Below are positions 51,436 to 62,623 of a DNA stretch of 64,000 nt, one piece after another. The notes under the pieces are model-generated. The model had not been told where the DNA came from. It worked only from the letters and a program-made list of their open reading frames with translations, and did no database searches. The position numbers were made by a program, and so were the translations under genes. Source of the DNA: Farysia itapuensis (taxonomy: Eukaryota > Basidiomycota > Ustilaginomycetes > Ustilaginales > Ustilaginaceae). Where the stretch lies: NCBI GenBank assembly GCA_023212645.1, contig JALBYC010000042.1, positions 1-64,000 on the forward strand, in the 5' to 3' direction. Each line of letters begins with the position of its first letter. The stretch's first letter is position 1.

Positions 51436-54400
51436 ATGCTGAAAAGCATCGTTAAACGTCGCAAAAAGAAGCCAGCGGCAGCGGCGGACTCACTTGAGCC
51501 CGAATCGCCAAAGGCCGTATCTCCACAGCCGTCCTCGAGTGCTACAGGGTCTCAGTCGTCGGATACTTCGGCCAAACAGAGCAGCAACAGTAGCAGTGGC
51601 AGCGGTGGCTTTTCTCTCGACATTGCCAGGCAAGTCGTTAGTCAGATTGTTTCTCGCTCTGTTATCACCGTAACTGCGCTGCAGATTAGCCAGCTTACCG
51701 CAGATGGCTTCCAAATTCAATTGCATCTGCGCATCACAAATACGGGGCCGGCAAAGGCCAAAGTCAGCTTTCCGCAAGGGCTGCAGCTCTACCTCTCGAG
51801 TCAAGATGAGCAGAGCATTGCCAGTATTCGAATGCCGCCACTCAAGATCTCAACTGCAGCTCGCAGGAACGGCATCGATTTGCAGGCCGAGGTCGTTGCC
51901 AACGCACCCGGTAGTGATCCTGGCCTTGAACGGCTCATCTTGAAACTAGTCGCTGAGCCGGATCAGGTCAAACTGCGAGTATCCACCCACGATGCACACG
52001 TCAAAGCCTACGCGATGACGTTCAAGCGTATAGTGCTCGAAAAGACGATTGTCCTGCAAGGTATGCGCAGTCTTGGCGGCGTTCTTACTTCCATCGGCTC
52101 GCCATCCTCTGAGTCGGCAACACGCTCCAGCATCAACAATTTCCAAATCATTCAGGGCGACCCAGAGCAAGGCATTCTGTTTACCGCCCAGGTCGAACTG
52201 CAGAACCCTTCGGCCATCACTGCCGTTTTCAGCGATATCCGTCTCCAGCTCAGCACCGATATCGACGAACTTCGAAGCAGCGGTACAGACCACAATGCAG
52301 AAGTGGGGACCGTCATACTGCCCGCACTCTCGCTCGAACCGGGGAGCAATCTGTTGCGAGCAAGGGGTAATGTGCTTGTCGCGCCGGAAGGCCATCCCGC
52401 ACGCACAGCTGGCGTAACCCTCATCCGATATCTGCTGGAGAACAGATCGATACCGCTGAGCATTACCGGCGCATCCGATGCATCCAACGTCGCCTGGCTC
52501 ACCGCTTTCTTCCGCGCCATTACAGTTCGTGCTCAACTGCCAGCGTTTGGCATGAGGTCGCGGCTGCTCGACGGTGCATCCCTAATTCCCAACGACGACG
52601 TTGATGCAAGCAAGGCGGCGGCACAGCTGTTTGCCCGCGCCACGATTCGCAACGAGCTCGGACCTTTACTGCGCATCTCTTCGCTCAAAGTCGACGCAAT
52701 TCAGGATGCCGAGGAGGGCGGCAAGTCAGTGGCAGACGCGATCCGTCTGGGCACCATCTCGACAGATGCCGACTGGGCTGGATTGCAGGTATCGAGTGAC
52801 GAGCCGGTGCACGCTTCGCTCCCCTTCCAGATTTCTGCCGATGGGCCGGCGCTCGTCCGGCTGCTCCGGAACGAAGCAGATCGAAAGGGCATCCATCTTG
52901 ATCAGGACTTGGTGCAAGCCTTGGATCACTTCCCCACCAGTGGCGTAGAGCGCAAGGCTGTTCCCTCTCGGCGTCCTAGCCTGCCCGATGCAGACAAGCC
53001 CCCACAAGCACTGGATCTGCCCCATTTGCTAGCAAGTGCGCTCTCCTCGCTCAAAGTGGCAGCCCACATCACCGTCGCCGTCGGACTCGGCAACTACCGC
53101 ATTCCGGGCGAAATCACCTTTGTCCAGCACCAATTGCCCATCGCCATCACGGTTAAGACGGCCCGTGCCATCCTGCCCGTCGTCGGCGCGCCACTCCTCG
53201 AATCCCTCATGGACCAGGCCGTCATCTCCATGGCCCGTTTCAAGATCCTCGACTTGGACGAAAAGGGCCTCAGCATCGAGGCGGAAATCGCCCTCACCGA
53301 GTTTGGACCACTGGACGTCGAAATCTACCCAGACCAAGGGTTTGACATCCGCCCCCTCGTGCCCCTGACCGATGTCGAGGCCGACACTGTCGTCGCACGC
53401 ATTGTGTTCTCGGAACCTCTGCGTGGAATTTCCGGCTGCGAGGATGCGCTCAAGTATCGTCTCCGCATTCATCCGACTGCTGGGTCCAAGAGCCTCTCCA
53501 ACTTTGCCACCTTTGTCGCCACCCTGTTGGACAGTGAGATGATGGGCTTGCAGGTGAGTACGGATGCATGTCGGATTGTGGCAGGCGGTGCCGAATTCGT
53601 GGCGCCGATTAGCAAGCCGTTGCATCTGCCTGGCTTTGGCGGGCTCAAGGGGTTGGAGCTGGGCGAGTTGGAGATTCTGGACGAGGTCCCCGCGCCGACA
53701 GGCCCAGGGCGCGGGCGAGCACTCAGCTCCGCCTCCTCCAGCAGCAGCAGCAATGGCTCACCCGGCGCGCTGGGCAAAGAAATGGCCTTCCACATTCGAA
53801 CTCGCGTGCGCATCCCCCACTCCGGTCGCATCGCCGTCGCACTCTCCAAGATCGAAGTCGGCGTCGAGTTCCAAGGCGTTCAGATCGGCGTCGTGACCGG
53901 CGAGGATATCGTCTTTGCCCTGTCCAGCACGCTGGTCGAGTTTGACGTACTCGGGTACATTTTAGTCGGAAGAGAGTCGTTGGCAGATCACCAGTCCGTG
54001 TCCGAGTATCGTCGCGAAGCGCTCGCGACGTTTGGCAGGCTGGCGACGAGGTTGCTGGCCGGTCGGGCTGTTGATCTGACGATCCGCGGGTATCGGGCGT
54101 TTGCCATGGGAGATGTCGGCAGTGTTTTGCTGACGGGCGGTAGCCGCACAGGTCTACCCTCGCGAATGCTCCAGCGTCACTCGTCCACTCAACCTTCCAG
54201 CGCCCACTCGAATCGCAGCTCGAGTGTGAGCAACAGCAGTACGGGCAATACTGCCAGCTCGGCCTCGCAGAAACAAGTCCCCTGGCTCGACCAGGCTTTC
54301 CGCAAGTTCTCCACAACCACTGTGCTGCAACAGGACCGTCGGCCCGTGCTGGACCAGCTCGAGGTACACCGTCTCCACGTAGCCTTCCACCAGGGCAGGC

Positions 54401-55680
54401 TGCAGACTCAGATTGACGAAATCACCACGCGCGTACACGTCCCGCTCAACGTCAACTACACCGTTCTCGCAATCAAAGCGCAGATCGAGGTGCACTACTC
54501 CGGCTACGGATGCGTCGGCACAGGGACCATTGACGAATCCTCCACCCTCTCGGAATCTCAACCGCCAAGTCCAGGAAAAGAGGGCTCGACCGTCAAGCTG
54601 CTTACCATCAAGCCGAGCGCGTTTGAGCTCAGTACCGACGAAAGGGGCGAGGGTCTTGCGCAGATGATTGCGCATGTCGCGGACTGTGAGCGGACGGAGA
54701 GGATCAGTGTGCGGGGCACGGCCTCTGCCCGCATCGAGTGTGCGCTGGGCGAGTTCTGGGTCGAAGTTGATCTGGGAGACCACAACCACACTTTGCACAT
54801 GGACGGTCTACGAGGGCTCCGCTCCAGCCCGGTTCAGTACACGAATCTTCAGGTCGTCGATGCCACGCCGCGCCTGCTGAAAATCGTCTTTACCCTCTAC
54901 CTCAACAATCCAAGCAAGTCGCTCGAGATGGATATGAAGGAGCTGCAGATCAGTATGGGTGCTTACTACGGCGGGTCATACGTCGGGCGTGCCTACATCC
55001 CACGCGGCTTTGTCATGACCAAAGGACCCGTGGCGATCCACGAGATTTACTTTGAGTACTGTCCCCCATTGGAGCAGGAGGAAGCTGTACGGGATATCCC
55101 GGCCAATTTCCTCTCGGGTCGCAATACGCTCCTCGAGATCCGTGGGGATGACCAGTCGTGCGACGTGCCGATGCTCCTACCCGCGCTCAAGAACATTCGT
55201 CTGTCGTTTGAGCTGCGTCCGATGATGGACCGCACGCTGATTGACAGTATCTCAATCACGCTTGGTGTCTCGGCCCTGACGGCTGCTTCGGTCGAGGCCG
55301 TGTTTGTAGTCAACAACCCGCTCGGCGTGCCGTTTGACCTGTGCGCAATGAGCTTCATGGCCTCCTACCGGGACAAGCCCTTTGGCAGCTGCACCGTCCG
55401 CTTTGAACAGCACCACCCGCTCCGTGTACCCCCCGGCACACCCTCACAGCCAGGTCAGCAGAAAAGCGCCCCCGTCTCCGTCACTCTAGCCCAACCACTG
55501 GAGAAAACGGTTGGCGCGTTCCTCAAAAGTAAGGGCACCATCCTCCTCGACCTTGACGTCACCGCCCGTGTGGAAATTCAGGGCTTCCAGATTCCCGTCT
55601 TCAACTACCGCCAACCGCAACTACCACTTCACATCACCGGCTTAGAATCCATCAGCAAGTGGATGAAGCTGCTCCCCTGA
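51436..55680 (+). CDS. large LEA2/DUF3712-like protein of unknown function
   Basis: Intronless, 1414 residues from MLKSIVKRRKKKP. Two in-frame upstream Met codons exist, but this one clears the SEM1 leader. After a basic, Ser-rich start there are repeated beta-rich units. SVITVTALQISQLTADGFQIQLHLRITNTGPAKAKVSFP (about 77-115) and AVISMARFKILDLDEKGLSIEAEIALTEFGPLDVEIYP (about 595-632) share the same pattern, and further units follow to the C-terminus (IDSISITLGVSALTAASVEAVFVVNNPLGVPF). This spacing resembles the LEA2/DUF3712 domains of fungal proteins, some of which bind lipids or membranes. There is no signal peptide. The N-terminal basic patch could bind membrane. The function is unknown. 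Confidence 0.75.
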   Translation: MLKSIVKRRKKKPAAAADSLEPESPKAVSPQPSSSATGSQSSDTSAKQSSNSSSGSGGFSLDIARQVVSQIVSRSVITVTALQISQLTADGFQIQLHLRITNTGPAKAKVSFPQGLQLYLSSQDEQSIASIRMPPLKISTAARRNGIDLQAEVVANAPGSDPGLERLILKLVAEPDQVKLRVSTHDAHVKAYAMTFKRIVLEKTIVLQGMRSLGGVLTSIGSPSSESATRSSINNFQIIQGDPEQGILFTAQVELQNPSAITAVFSDIRLQLSTDIDELRSSGTDHNAEVGTVILPALSLEPGSNLLRARGNVLVAPEGHPARTAGVTLIRYLLENRSIPLSITGASDASNVAWLTAFFRAITVRAQLPAFGMRSRLLDGASLIPNDDVDASKAAAQLFARATIRNELGPLLRISSLKVDAIQDAEEGGKSVADAIRLGTISTDADWAGLQVSSDEPVHASLPFQISADGPALVRLLRNEADRKGIHLDQDLVQALDHFPTSGVERKAVPSRRPSLPDADKPPQALDLPHLLASALSSLKVAAHITVAVGLGNYRIPGEITFVQHQLPIAITVKTARAILPVVGAPLLESLMDQAVISMARFKILDLDEKGLSIEAEIALTEFGPLDVEIYPDQGFDIRPLVPLTDVEADTVVARIVFSEPLRGISGCEDALKYRLRIHPTAGSKSLSNFATFVATLLDSEMMGLQVSTDACRIVAGGAEFVAPISKPLHLPGFGGLKGLELGELEILDEVPAPTGPGRGRALSSASSSSSSNGSPGALGKEMAFHIRTRVRIPHSGRIAVALSKIEVGVEFQGVQIGVVTGEDIVFALSSTLVEFDVLGYILVGRESLADHQSVSEYRREALATFGRLATRLLAGRAVDLTIRGYRAFAMGDVGSVLLTGGSRTGLPSRMLQRHSSTQPSSAHSNRSSSVSNSSTGNTASSASQKQVPWLDQAFRKFSTTTVLQQDRRPVLDQLEVHRLHVAFHQGRLQTQIDEITTRVHVPLNVNYTVLAIKAQIEVHYSGYGCVGTGTIDESSTLSESQPPSPGKEGSTVKLLTIKPSAFELSTDERGEGLAQMIAHVADCERTERISVRGTASARIECALGEFWVEVDLGDHNHTLHMDGLRGLRSSPVQYTNLQVVDATPRLLKIVFTLYLNNPSKSLEMDMKELQISMGAYYGGSYVGRAYIPRGFVMTKGPVAIHEIYFEYCPPLEQEEAVRDIPANFLSGRNTLLEIRGDDQSCDVPMLLPALKNIRLSFELRPMMDRTLIDSISITLGVSALTAASVEAVFVVNNPLGVPFDLCAMSFMASYRDKPFGSCTVRFEQHHPLRVPPGTPSQPGQQKSAPVSVTLAQPLEKTVGAFLKSKGTILLDLDVTARVEIQGFQIPVFNYRQPQLPLHITGLESISKWMKLLP

Positions 55681-55792
55681 ATTCGAGACCCCCCCCCCTT
55701 ATACCCCCCTCCCTTTTATGGTCATTTTGCGCGCCGGATGTATTTGTGCAGCCATTGGGAAATAGACACTGTATTGATTGTGCGTAAAACGG

Positions 55793-56704
55793 TCAGCGTT
55801 TCTTGCTGGGTGGTGGGGGTAGGAATCCACCGATACCACTGACGCCAAAACTGCCGCCATTGCCACTACTGCTGGAAGTAGAAGAAGAGGGGGGGAGTTT
55901 GCGTGCTGCAGCGCCGCCGGGTAGTTTGATCGAGATGGTCTGGCCTTCGCGCAGGGTGAAGTCTTTGCGCGGACCCGTTGGTAGATGCGGAGACGGACCA
56001 TCGGGTTGTCCCTCCCCCGTCGTCGCGTCTTCGTCCGACTTGCTGATGTTCGCAGCAGCTGCTTTCTGACGTCTAGACACAAAACGTATGCACACTTTGC
56101 GTCAGCTTATCGCTGGCATGTGCGCACAGCCGACGGTAGACTTACTTTGTCCAGTCTTGAAGTGCGACATTGAAATCAAAGCTATCGCTCCTATCCTGAA
56201 ACTAAACCACGGAGGCAGAGATGTTTCGCCCCGACATCAGCATTTGGTGTGCAGGCAGATTCAGCGGGGATTGCGACAGCTAACTTACTCCCATACCAAT
56301 GTAGGCTTTCTTCTTCCCCCCTCCTTCGGGGGAACTCGACTCGACTCGTAGGACAAAGTACCTACTGCTGTCCAGAACCGGTTCCACCGACGTTCCTGTC
56401 ACGTCGTATGGACACTCTGCGAACAAATCACCTACGCCCCAACACTATCAGTACGACTGTTCTCGCCCCGCGCGCGCGCGCTGTCGAACCACTCACCTGT
56501 ATCTTTGTCCTCCAGGCGGATAGAGCAACTACTGGTATCGCCTTGGTTTAGCTCCATGATGCGCAACCGACCTTTCCAGAGAAACGCCTCCATATCACCC
56601 CACTCCATTGCTTTGTACCCGGCGGTAGACGTCCGTGCCGGAACGCGGTAGACGAAACACTCGCGTGCGATAAACAGCACGCTCTCGTACCCCACCGCCG
56701 CCAT
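55793..56704 (-). CDS. NECAP-like clathrin adaptor-associated protein
   Basis: Four exons, 56704-56497, 56431-56289, 56201-56146 and 56072-55793, give 228 residues. The PH-like NECAP domain is reassembled across the splices: ECFVYRVPARTSTAGYKA, WKGRLRIMELN, CSIRLEDKDTG-DLFAECPYDV, VEPVLDSSRYFVLRVESS, AYIGMG-FQDRSDSFDFNVALQDWTK. The tail contains KDFTLREGQTISIKLPGG, the conserved motif after the domain, and ends in a Pro/Gly/Ser-rich stretch (FLPPPPSKKR). NECAP proteins regulate the AP2 adaptor during clathrin-mediated endocytosis. The first intron contains a (CG)n run at about 56469-56481. Confidence 0.93.
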
Positions 56705-56854
56705 CGTTGTCGTTGAAGCAAGCAACGATTTATGTGAGAGCGGAAAAGTGGAGTTAACACACGCACGTCACGCACGCGCATTCATTCACATATACGTCAA
56801 ATTTGATAGTACCACTTCGCGCTAAACAGGAGAGAGAAAGGGACGGGGGGGGGA

Positions 56855-57397
56855 TTACATGCGCGAAAGGAGCATTTTAACACCGACAAGAGCGGCCGCA
56901 ATATCGCCGCTGGCAGCCGTGACCAGTTGAAGGTGGATGCCAAGTGCCGCCTGTTGGTTGCGCGCATCAATGGCAGCAACAATTTGGAGCAGACCTTGGA
57001 CAATCTTGGGATCCACAGTGGCGCAGTTCAGGTGGTCCAGCAGGAGGTTGATTCGACGCTCGGTGTCGTCGACCATGCGCTTCTGTGCCGGGGGTGCAAC
57101 TGCTTTCAGCCGCATCACTTCTCGCTGCAGCGTGTGCTGGATCGGACGCTGGTTCTCCGGAATGTGGCTCCGGTCACCGGGAGGATACTTCATCTGCGGT
57201 GCAGTGCGAGCGCCGGGAGTCGAGCTGCGAGCAGGAGGAGCACCAGCGCCCCCACCTGGCGTCGCTGAACGCTGTGGTGGCATTCCCGGTGGTGGTCGAA
57301 GTGCACCCATCCCGGGTCCAGGCTGCGCTGCTGGCGCACCATTACCCATTCCAGTAGCACCAGGAGGTCGCGCATACTGACCCTGTGGCGGTCCTCC

Positions 57398-57428
<31 letters not shown>

Positions 57429-60400
57429 GGCGGCTGCTGCTGTTGCGGAGGAGCTTGTCCAGGTCGAACCATGGGCGCACCGGCCGAAGGCGGTCGGAAT
57501 CCAGACGGCGGCCCTTGTCGCTGCTGTCCGAACCCAGGACCCATGGGTGGACCCTGCGGGGGAGGACTTACCACTCCACGCGGCGGACCAGATGATCCTT
57601 GAGGCGGGCCCGGTGGAGGTGCAGATGCAGCACCGTACGGCGCCGGCGACGGCACAGGCGAGTTGGGGAACGGCGACGTGATTGCTGCCGTGCTCTTTTG
57701 CTGCGACATGGCACTCGGCGTTCGCTTCGGCGCAGACAGCCCCGTAGGCACATCGTTCCATCCCGACAAGTCACGTTTGAGCGGCGGCGGAGGCGGGAGC
57801 TGAGCCGCCTGCTGCTGTGGCTGCCCATAAGCACCACCACCGTACTGAGGTGGGCCGGGGATCATCGGCTGCGCGGCAGAGTAGGCAGGCTGGTAGGGCG
57901 TCTGTTGCTGCTGCTGCTGTTGTGGCTGCTGGGGGGGAGGAGGCGCGTAGGCTCCGTACGAATTGGTCTGCATAGGCGCTGCTGCTGCCGACTCTTGAGT
58001 GATCATGGGCGGCACAGGAGCTGGAACTGCCGGAGCGTAGCGCGACTGCGTCGACGGCTGCGAAGCCGGCGGAACAGCCGCAGCGGCGTACTGATCGGCA
58101 CCGTAAGCAGTGGTCGGGACCGAAGCAGGTGCTGGTGCACTGGGCTGTGCGTACGGCGCGTAGGCAGGATAGTCACTGGCTGCCTTGACAGCTGGCTGGT
58201 AGGCGACACTGTTACTACCGGAAGCGGCGGCGTTGGTGCTGACGGCATCTGGCACCTTGAGTCGTGCCATGTCGGCCTTGACAAGCCGCTGCTTGAGTGC
58301 AACCGTGGCAAAGGCACCTTGAGTCGAGCCAGGCGCCACGGTACCCTTGGGTCGGTAGTCAACAGGCGTCTGATCGGCAAACTTGAGCGCTGGAGCAATC
58401 AAACCCTGGTCGGCCAGCAATTCGACATACTCGTGGATGCGATCGTACAGCGAGGAAAGCTTGTAGGTGCGTGCACCCGTCTCAGCCACCACCTCGTTCT
58501 GTGTAGGCTGTTGCAGATCCACATCAACGTATCCAACGGCATTCTGGAAGACAGTGATCTTTTCCATGAATGTCTGCAGAGCTTCGGCATGGGCAGAGTA
58601 GTATGTTCCGTGCGGGTGCTCTTCGGTCTTGGGAGCAGAGAGAAGCGCATGTTCTTCCTCCTTCATCTCGTCGATCCACATTCCAGCGACCTTTTCGAGC
58701 TTACCAGCGGCAAGGTAGCACAGCACAGCATTCTTGCGGTGCTCCTTGGCCGCACTGGCCTCGGATGACCGGGAGGAGCTGTAGAGGAACTCGAGTCTCT
58801 GACCAAGCTGCTCTGCCAGACTGCTAAACTCGTCCTGTCGAGCAAAGGTGCACAGGACGACAAAGATTTCCTGCCATTCGCCCAGATCAGCATTCTGGAC
58901 AATGTCGATGAGGTCGTCAGAGACGATGCTTTGGAAAAGACGGAGGTAGGGTAGCTGGACTGTTCGCTTTTCAAAGTAGGCCTTCTGTGTCTTTGCCAGC
59001 AGCTCTGGACCTCCGCGGGAAGCGAGCAAAAAGGCATCGGCAAAGCGATCGCTGTTGATGCACAGAGAGACGGCGCTCTCAAAGTCGCCCAGCACAATGG
59101 CGCGGGTGATGAGCTTGTCCGCTTCCGACTCTTCGCTTGGGTACATCTTAAACGTCGTTGGCTTAATGTCACTGGCGACCGACGAGGGACCCGGAGATCC
59201 GGCAGTGGCGGCAGCCGACGAAGCAGGGCGCAGGTTGGCTTCCGAGAGCAGATGTTCAGGCAGGGCCGACTTGACTGCTGGACCTGGACCGGAAGAATTG
59301 ATCTGGTTGAAAAAGTCGGATCCGTCATTGGCAGCAGCACTGTCATCGCCAAACAGACTGGGCTCGGTGCTTTCGGCAGTAGTGGCAGTGGCGGCAGCAG
59401 CAACGTCCGAAGTGGCCAGAGTGCTCGTGTCTTGCGACTCTGCCTCCGATTCTTGCGTCTCGGCTACGGGCTGCTGCGGCTTGATGTCTTGGGCAGCTTC
59501 GGGTTCTGCGACCTTGTCACCAGCAAAAACGGCGATGGACTGGGCAACCTTTGCAGCAACGTCTTCCTTGGAGAAGCCGAGCAGAGCCACAAGCTCATCG
59601 CGAGAGTTGGCTTGGAAGAGTGTTTGCAAGGCCTTCCAGTTGGCAACGTCGTCGGGACGGGTAGAGGCGTCTTGGCTTCGCTCGGCACAGAAGGCAGGCA
59701 GACTCTGGGATTCCAAAGCCTCTTGCAGCTTGGTGGCACGGTCGACAATGGAAGGTTCGGTGACCACGTCGCGCAGATGGATCGAGGCGCTGAATGGCTT
59801 GGCAGCAGGTCCTCCGCTCGAGACCAGTTGACCACCAAAGCCAAATACGGCGGACACGGGTCGTCGAAGCCATTTGGGCGTCTGCTTGAGGGAGAGGCCT
59901 TTGGAAGAGGCTTCTTCGGGCTGCGATGGCTGGTTGAAAAAGTCGGTATCGTCGGCATTTTGAGGGGCAGGGGGTGCTTCGTTTTCGGCAGCGTTGGTGC
60001 TCTGCAACGAGTGGACGCCGATCTTGCCGTCAAAGCTGGCGGTAGCAAGCATGCCGGGGTTACGAGGGGACCACTGCACTTCAAAGGACCAGTTGGAGCT
60101 GGAGGGCAATTCACCGACAATCTCGCAGGTCTGTGGATTCCAGCAGATGGATCGGTTGTCTTTACCACAAGAGAGCAAGAGGTCGGCGTCCTGTTTGCAC
60201 CACGAGACGGAGAGAACACCCTTGTCATGACCGGTCATGATTTTCTCGGGCGCGCGAGAGTTTCGCAGATCCCAGAGCATGATAATGGGGCTGCTGTCGT
60301 CTTCGCTTGCAGTGACTAGACGGGTAGGGGTGTCTGGATGCCAGGCAACGGCACTCATGCCTCTACGACCGCCGGCAGCGAGTGCACCTCCGAGACCGTT

Positions 60401-61081
60401 CTGAGCAAAGCTGCCACCTGCAGTACCGGCGCCTCCGCCATACTGAAGAGCAACGACTTCACGCTTTCCCTTGAGGTCCCAGACGACCGTGTAACCGCTA
60501 GAGGAGGAAGTGGCCATGACGTGGGGCACCTGACAGTTCCAGGCAAGCGAGGTGATTTCGTCTAGCTTCTGAGAGCGTGCGCCGGGCGAGTAAGGCTTGC
60601 CTGGTGTGTTGAGATCCCAGATAAAGATTTCGCCGTTAGTGGCACCACTGGAGAGCAAGTTGGGCTGTAGGGGGTTGAAATCGAGACCTCGAACGGGACC
60701 GGTATGTGTGTTGTTCTTCATGACCTGAGCATCGTCGCTGCTGGTGCGTTGGAGTACCTTTGCAGCATCCCAGATCCCTAGCTCACCGTTTTCGAGACCA
60801 GCAGCAAGCAAACCTTTGGGACGGGAGGGATTGGTGTAGCCCCATGCCAAGCGGTTGAAGCGTGCGCTGGTGGAGATGCTGGCGAGTGGTTTGGCATCCT
60901 GCGAAGGTTGAGTGCTACCGGAAGAGGAGTAGCTTGGCTCCCAAAGCTCGAGAAGACTCTCGTTGCTAAAGGACTCGTCGAGTGCGCCTGCGACGGTTCC
61001 GGTGGCAATGATGGGAGTCTCGGACTCGAAAGACGCAGGAGACCAAGCAAAGGTGGCCGTACGATTGATGTAGGCCTTCAT
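56855..61081 (-). CDS. SEC31: COPII outer-coat protein Sec31
   Basis: Intronless, 1408 residues from MKAYINRTATFAWSP, the usual Sec31 start. Order: WD40 beta-propeller (about 1-400: LAAGLENGELGIWD, LLSSGATNGEIFIWDLN, RLVTASEDDSSPIIMLWDLRNSRAPEKIMTGH, CGKDNRSICWNPQT), ACE1 helical domain (about 550-890, ITRAIVLGDFESAVSLC), a long Pro/Gln-rich region (about 950-1270) that binds Sec23 and stimulates Sar1, and a C-terminal SRA1-type helical domain (QHTLQREVMRLKAVAPPAQKRMVDDTERRINLLLDHLN). With Sec13 it forms the outer cage of ER-to-Golgi vesicles. Gln and Pro runs in the linker are encoded by imperfect repeats and are likely variable. Confidence 0.95.
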
Positions 61082-61850
61082 CGCTGATCGAGGTGAAGAA
61101 GCAAGGACCAAGGTGCATGGCTCTGTTGCTTTTCCACGTTCACATTCATTCACATTCGCCAATCACAATCACGGTTTGCCGACGTGGCTCGATCGCACCT
61201 CCTTCCGCCTAATCCGCCTCATTACAAACTGACGCGTCGATTTGTATTTGTAGTCAGAATCTAACATCCTAGTTGTATTGCGCATTACCACTTCAGCTGT
61301 CATATTCCGCCAGTTCTTCTTCTCACATTGTCCCCTTCATATCAGCGGGCCTCCCTTTCTCTGTTTGCCTCATACGTCTCGGCCCATCGCATGGTACTGA
61401 TGTAAGAACCTGCGATCGTTGTCGTTCGCGACACTTAGCGAACTCACAGACGACAGAAAGGTTCAGGCTGCTTTGGACTTCGTTTCTTCCGAGAAATGGG
61501 CAAAGTACGCTCGACTTACTGCTGTTCCTTTTGCTCCTCTCTTTCTTTCATCGGGCGGTAGTTTAGAGGCTTCCGGTCTGGAAATCTTGATGCACTGAAA
61601 GGAGGTCATGGGTGCCTATGCATTCAACATCCTTCTTTGTCGCATCTCGATCATCCTACAAAACTGCAGGGCGCAAACCTTCCGTTGGTAACGCCGATTC
61701 TTCGTGGCTGTCACCGCCGGTCTGCGTGTGGCGCCGCGCGCCATTCCCTACATATAGTGGATCCAGAAAGCAGAATGTGATGGCATAGCTCCTCTTGCTC
61801 GGGCAGCAGCAGAGGAGACAGCTGATAAGGAACTCCATTCTATGAATCCT
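61082..61850. other. SEC31 promoter and non-coding DNA
   Basis: The 769 bases after the SEC31 start contain its promoter and then sequence without recognisable genes. Short frames on both strands do not resemble proteins. The coding density of the rest of the window stops here. Confidence 0.5.
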
Positions 61851-61851
61851 T

Positions 61852-62290
61852 ATGACGCCATTGTCCCTTCTGTTGTGGAACGCCAAGGTGAACGTACTCG
61901 CCGCCTGCTCCAAGCCCAACACGCTGCCCTTTTGCTCCGCTTCCACAGGAGAAGCAGAAAACATCGCCGTCTCGGACGCGGCTCCGAGGCTGGTCAAGCT
62001 CGTTGGGATCTTGCGAGGCCTCTCCCTCGTCGATGAGGATCAAGCCGTGATACTAATGACAGATAACCAGGCGGAATATGAGGCCGTCACAACACCACGC
62101 CCCGCGCGGAACACGAACACCGACTACACAACATCAAATCCAATCTTGACCGCTCTTGCTTCAACTCTGTGCTGATGAGGACGTCAACACCTCTGCCGCG
62201 GCTGCGTGGCGTTCTGCAACACGAACATCATGCACCACATTCGCAAGAAACATAGAGAGGGCAATGTGCCGGTAGACTTTGCTGCTGAGC
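61852..62290 (+). mobile_element. decayed Ty1/copia retrotransposon: RNase H remnant
   Basis: In the frame from 61852 the sequence CSKPNTLPFCSASTGEAENIAVSDA resembles the copia RNase H block (SKRQ...SSTEAEYxAxSDA), with the acidic EAE kept and ILMTDNQA matching the xxxDNQxA motif. After a frame change, NTNIMHHIRKKHREGNVPVDFAAEH near 62218-62290 resembles the terminal KHIxxxxHxIRE...V block. Frames are broken and nothing upstream (reverse transcriptase) remains, so it is a dead fragment. Confidence 0.6.
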
Positions 62291-62332
62291 ATGGCTTCCT
62301 CGTGTGCATATGTGGACGTGCTATGCGGAACG

Positions 62333-62623
62333 CCAGGGAAGTCCGCAAGCACCATGCAGCGTGCCACCACTGGCTTCACACTCGCCCAGCGCGACGAATG
62401 GCTCGTCGACTCCGGTGCGTCGGCTCACATGTCGCCCAGCGCAGAGCAGTTGAACGACATCGAGCCCGTGCTCCGCCCGTCGCACGTTACCACTGCCGAT
62501 AGTCATACCCTTCCCGTCCTTGCATCAGGCACCACCGGAATAAAAACCGCTTCCAATTACTTACGATTGACCTCAACTTTCGGTTTCCTGTCAAATCCTG
62601 CCCATAGCCACGGTTCGCCGTAA
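62333..62623 (+). mobile_element. decayed Ty1/copia retrotransposon: gag-protease junction remnant
   Basis: The frame reads RDEWLVDSGASAHMSPSAEQLN, then SHVTTADSHTLPVLASGT. WxxDSGASxHM is the diagnostic active site of copia-type retroviral-like aspartic protease. No integrase follows, and the frame ends at 62623. The piece lies downstream of the RNase H remnant, the reverse of the order within one element, so two copies or a rearrangement are implied. Confidence 0.7.
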
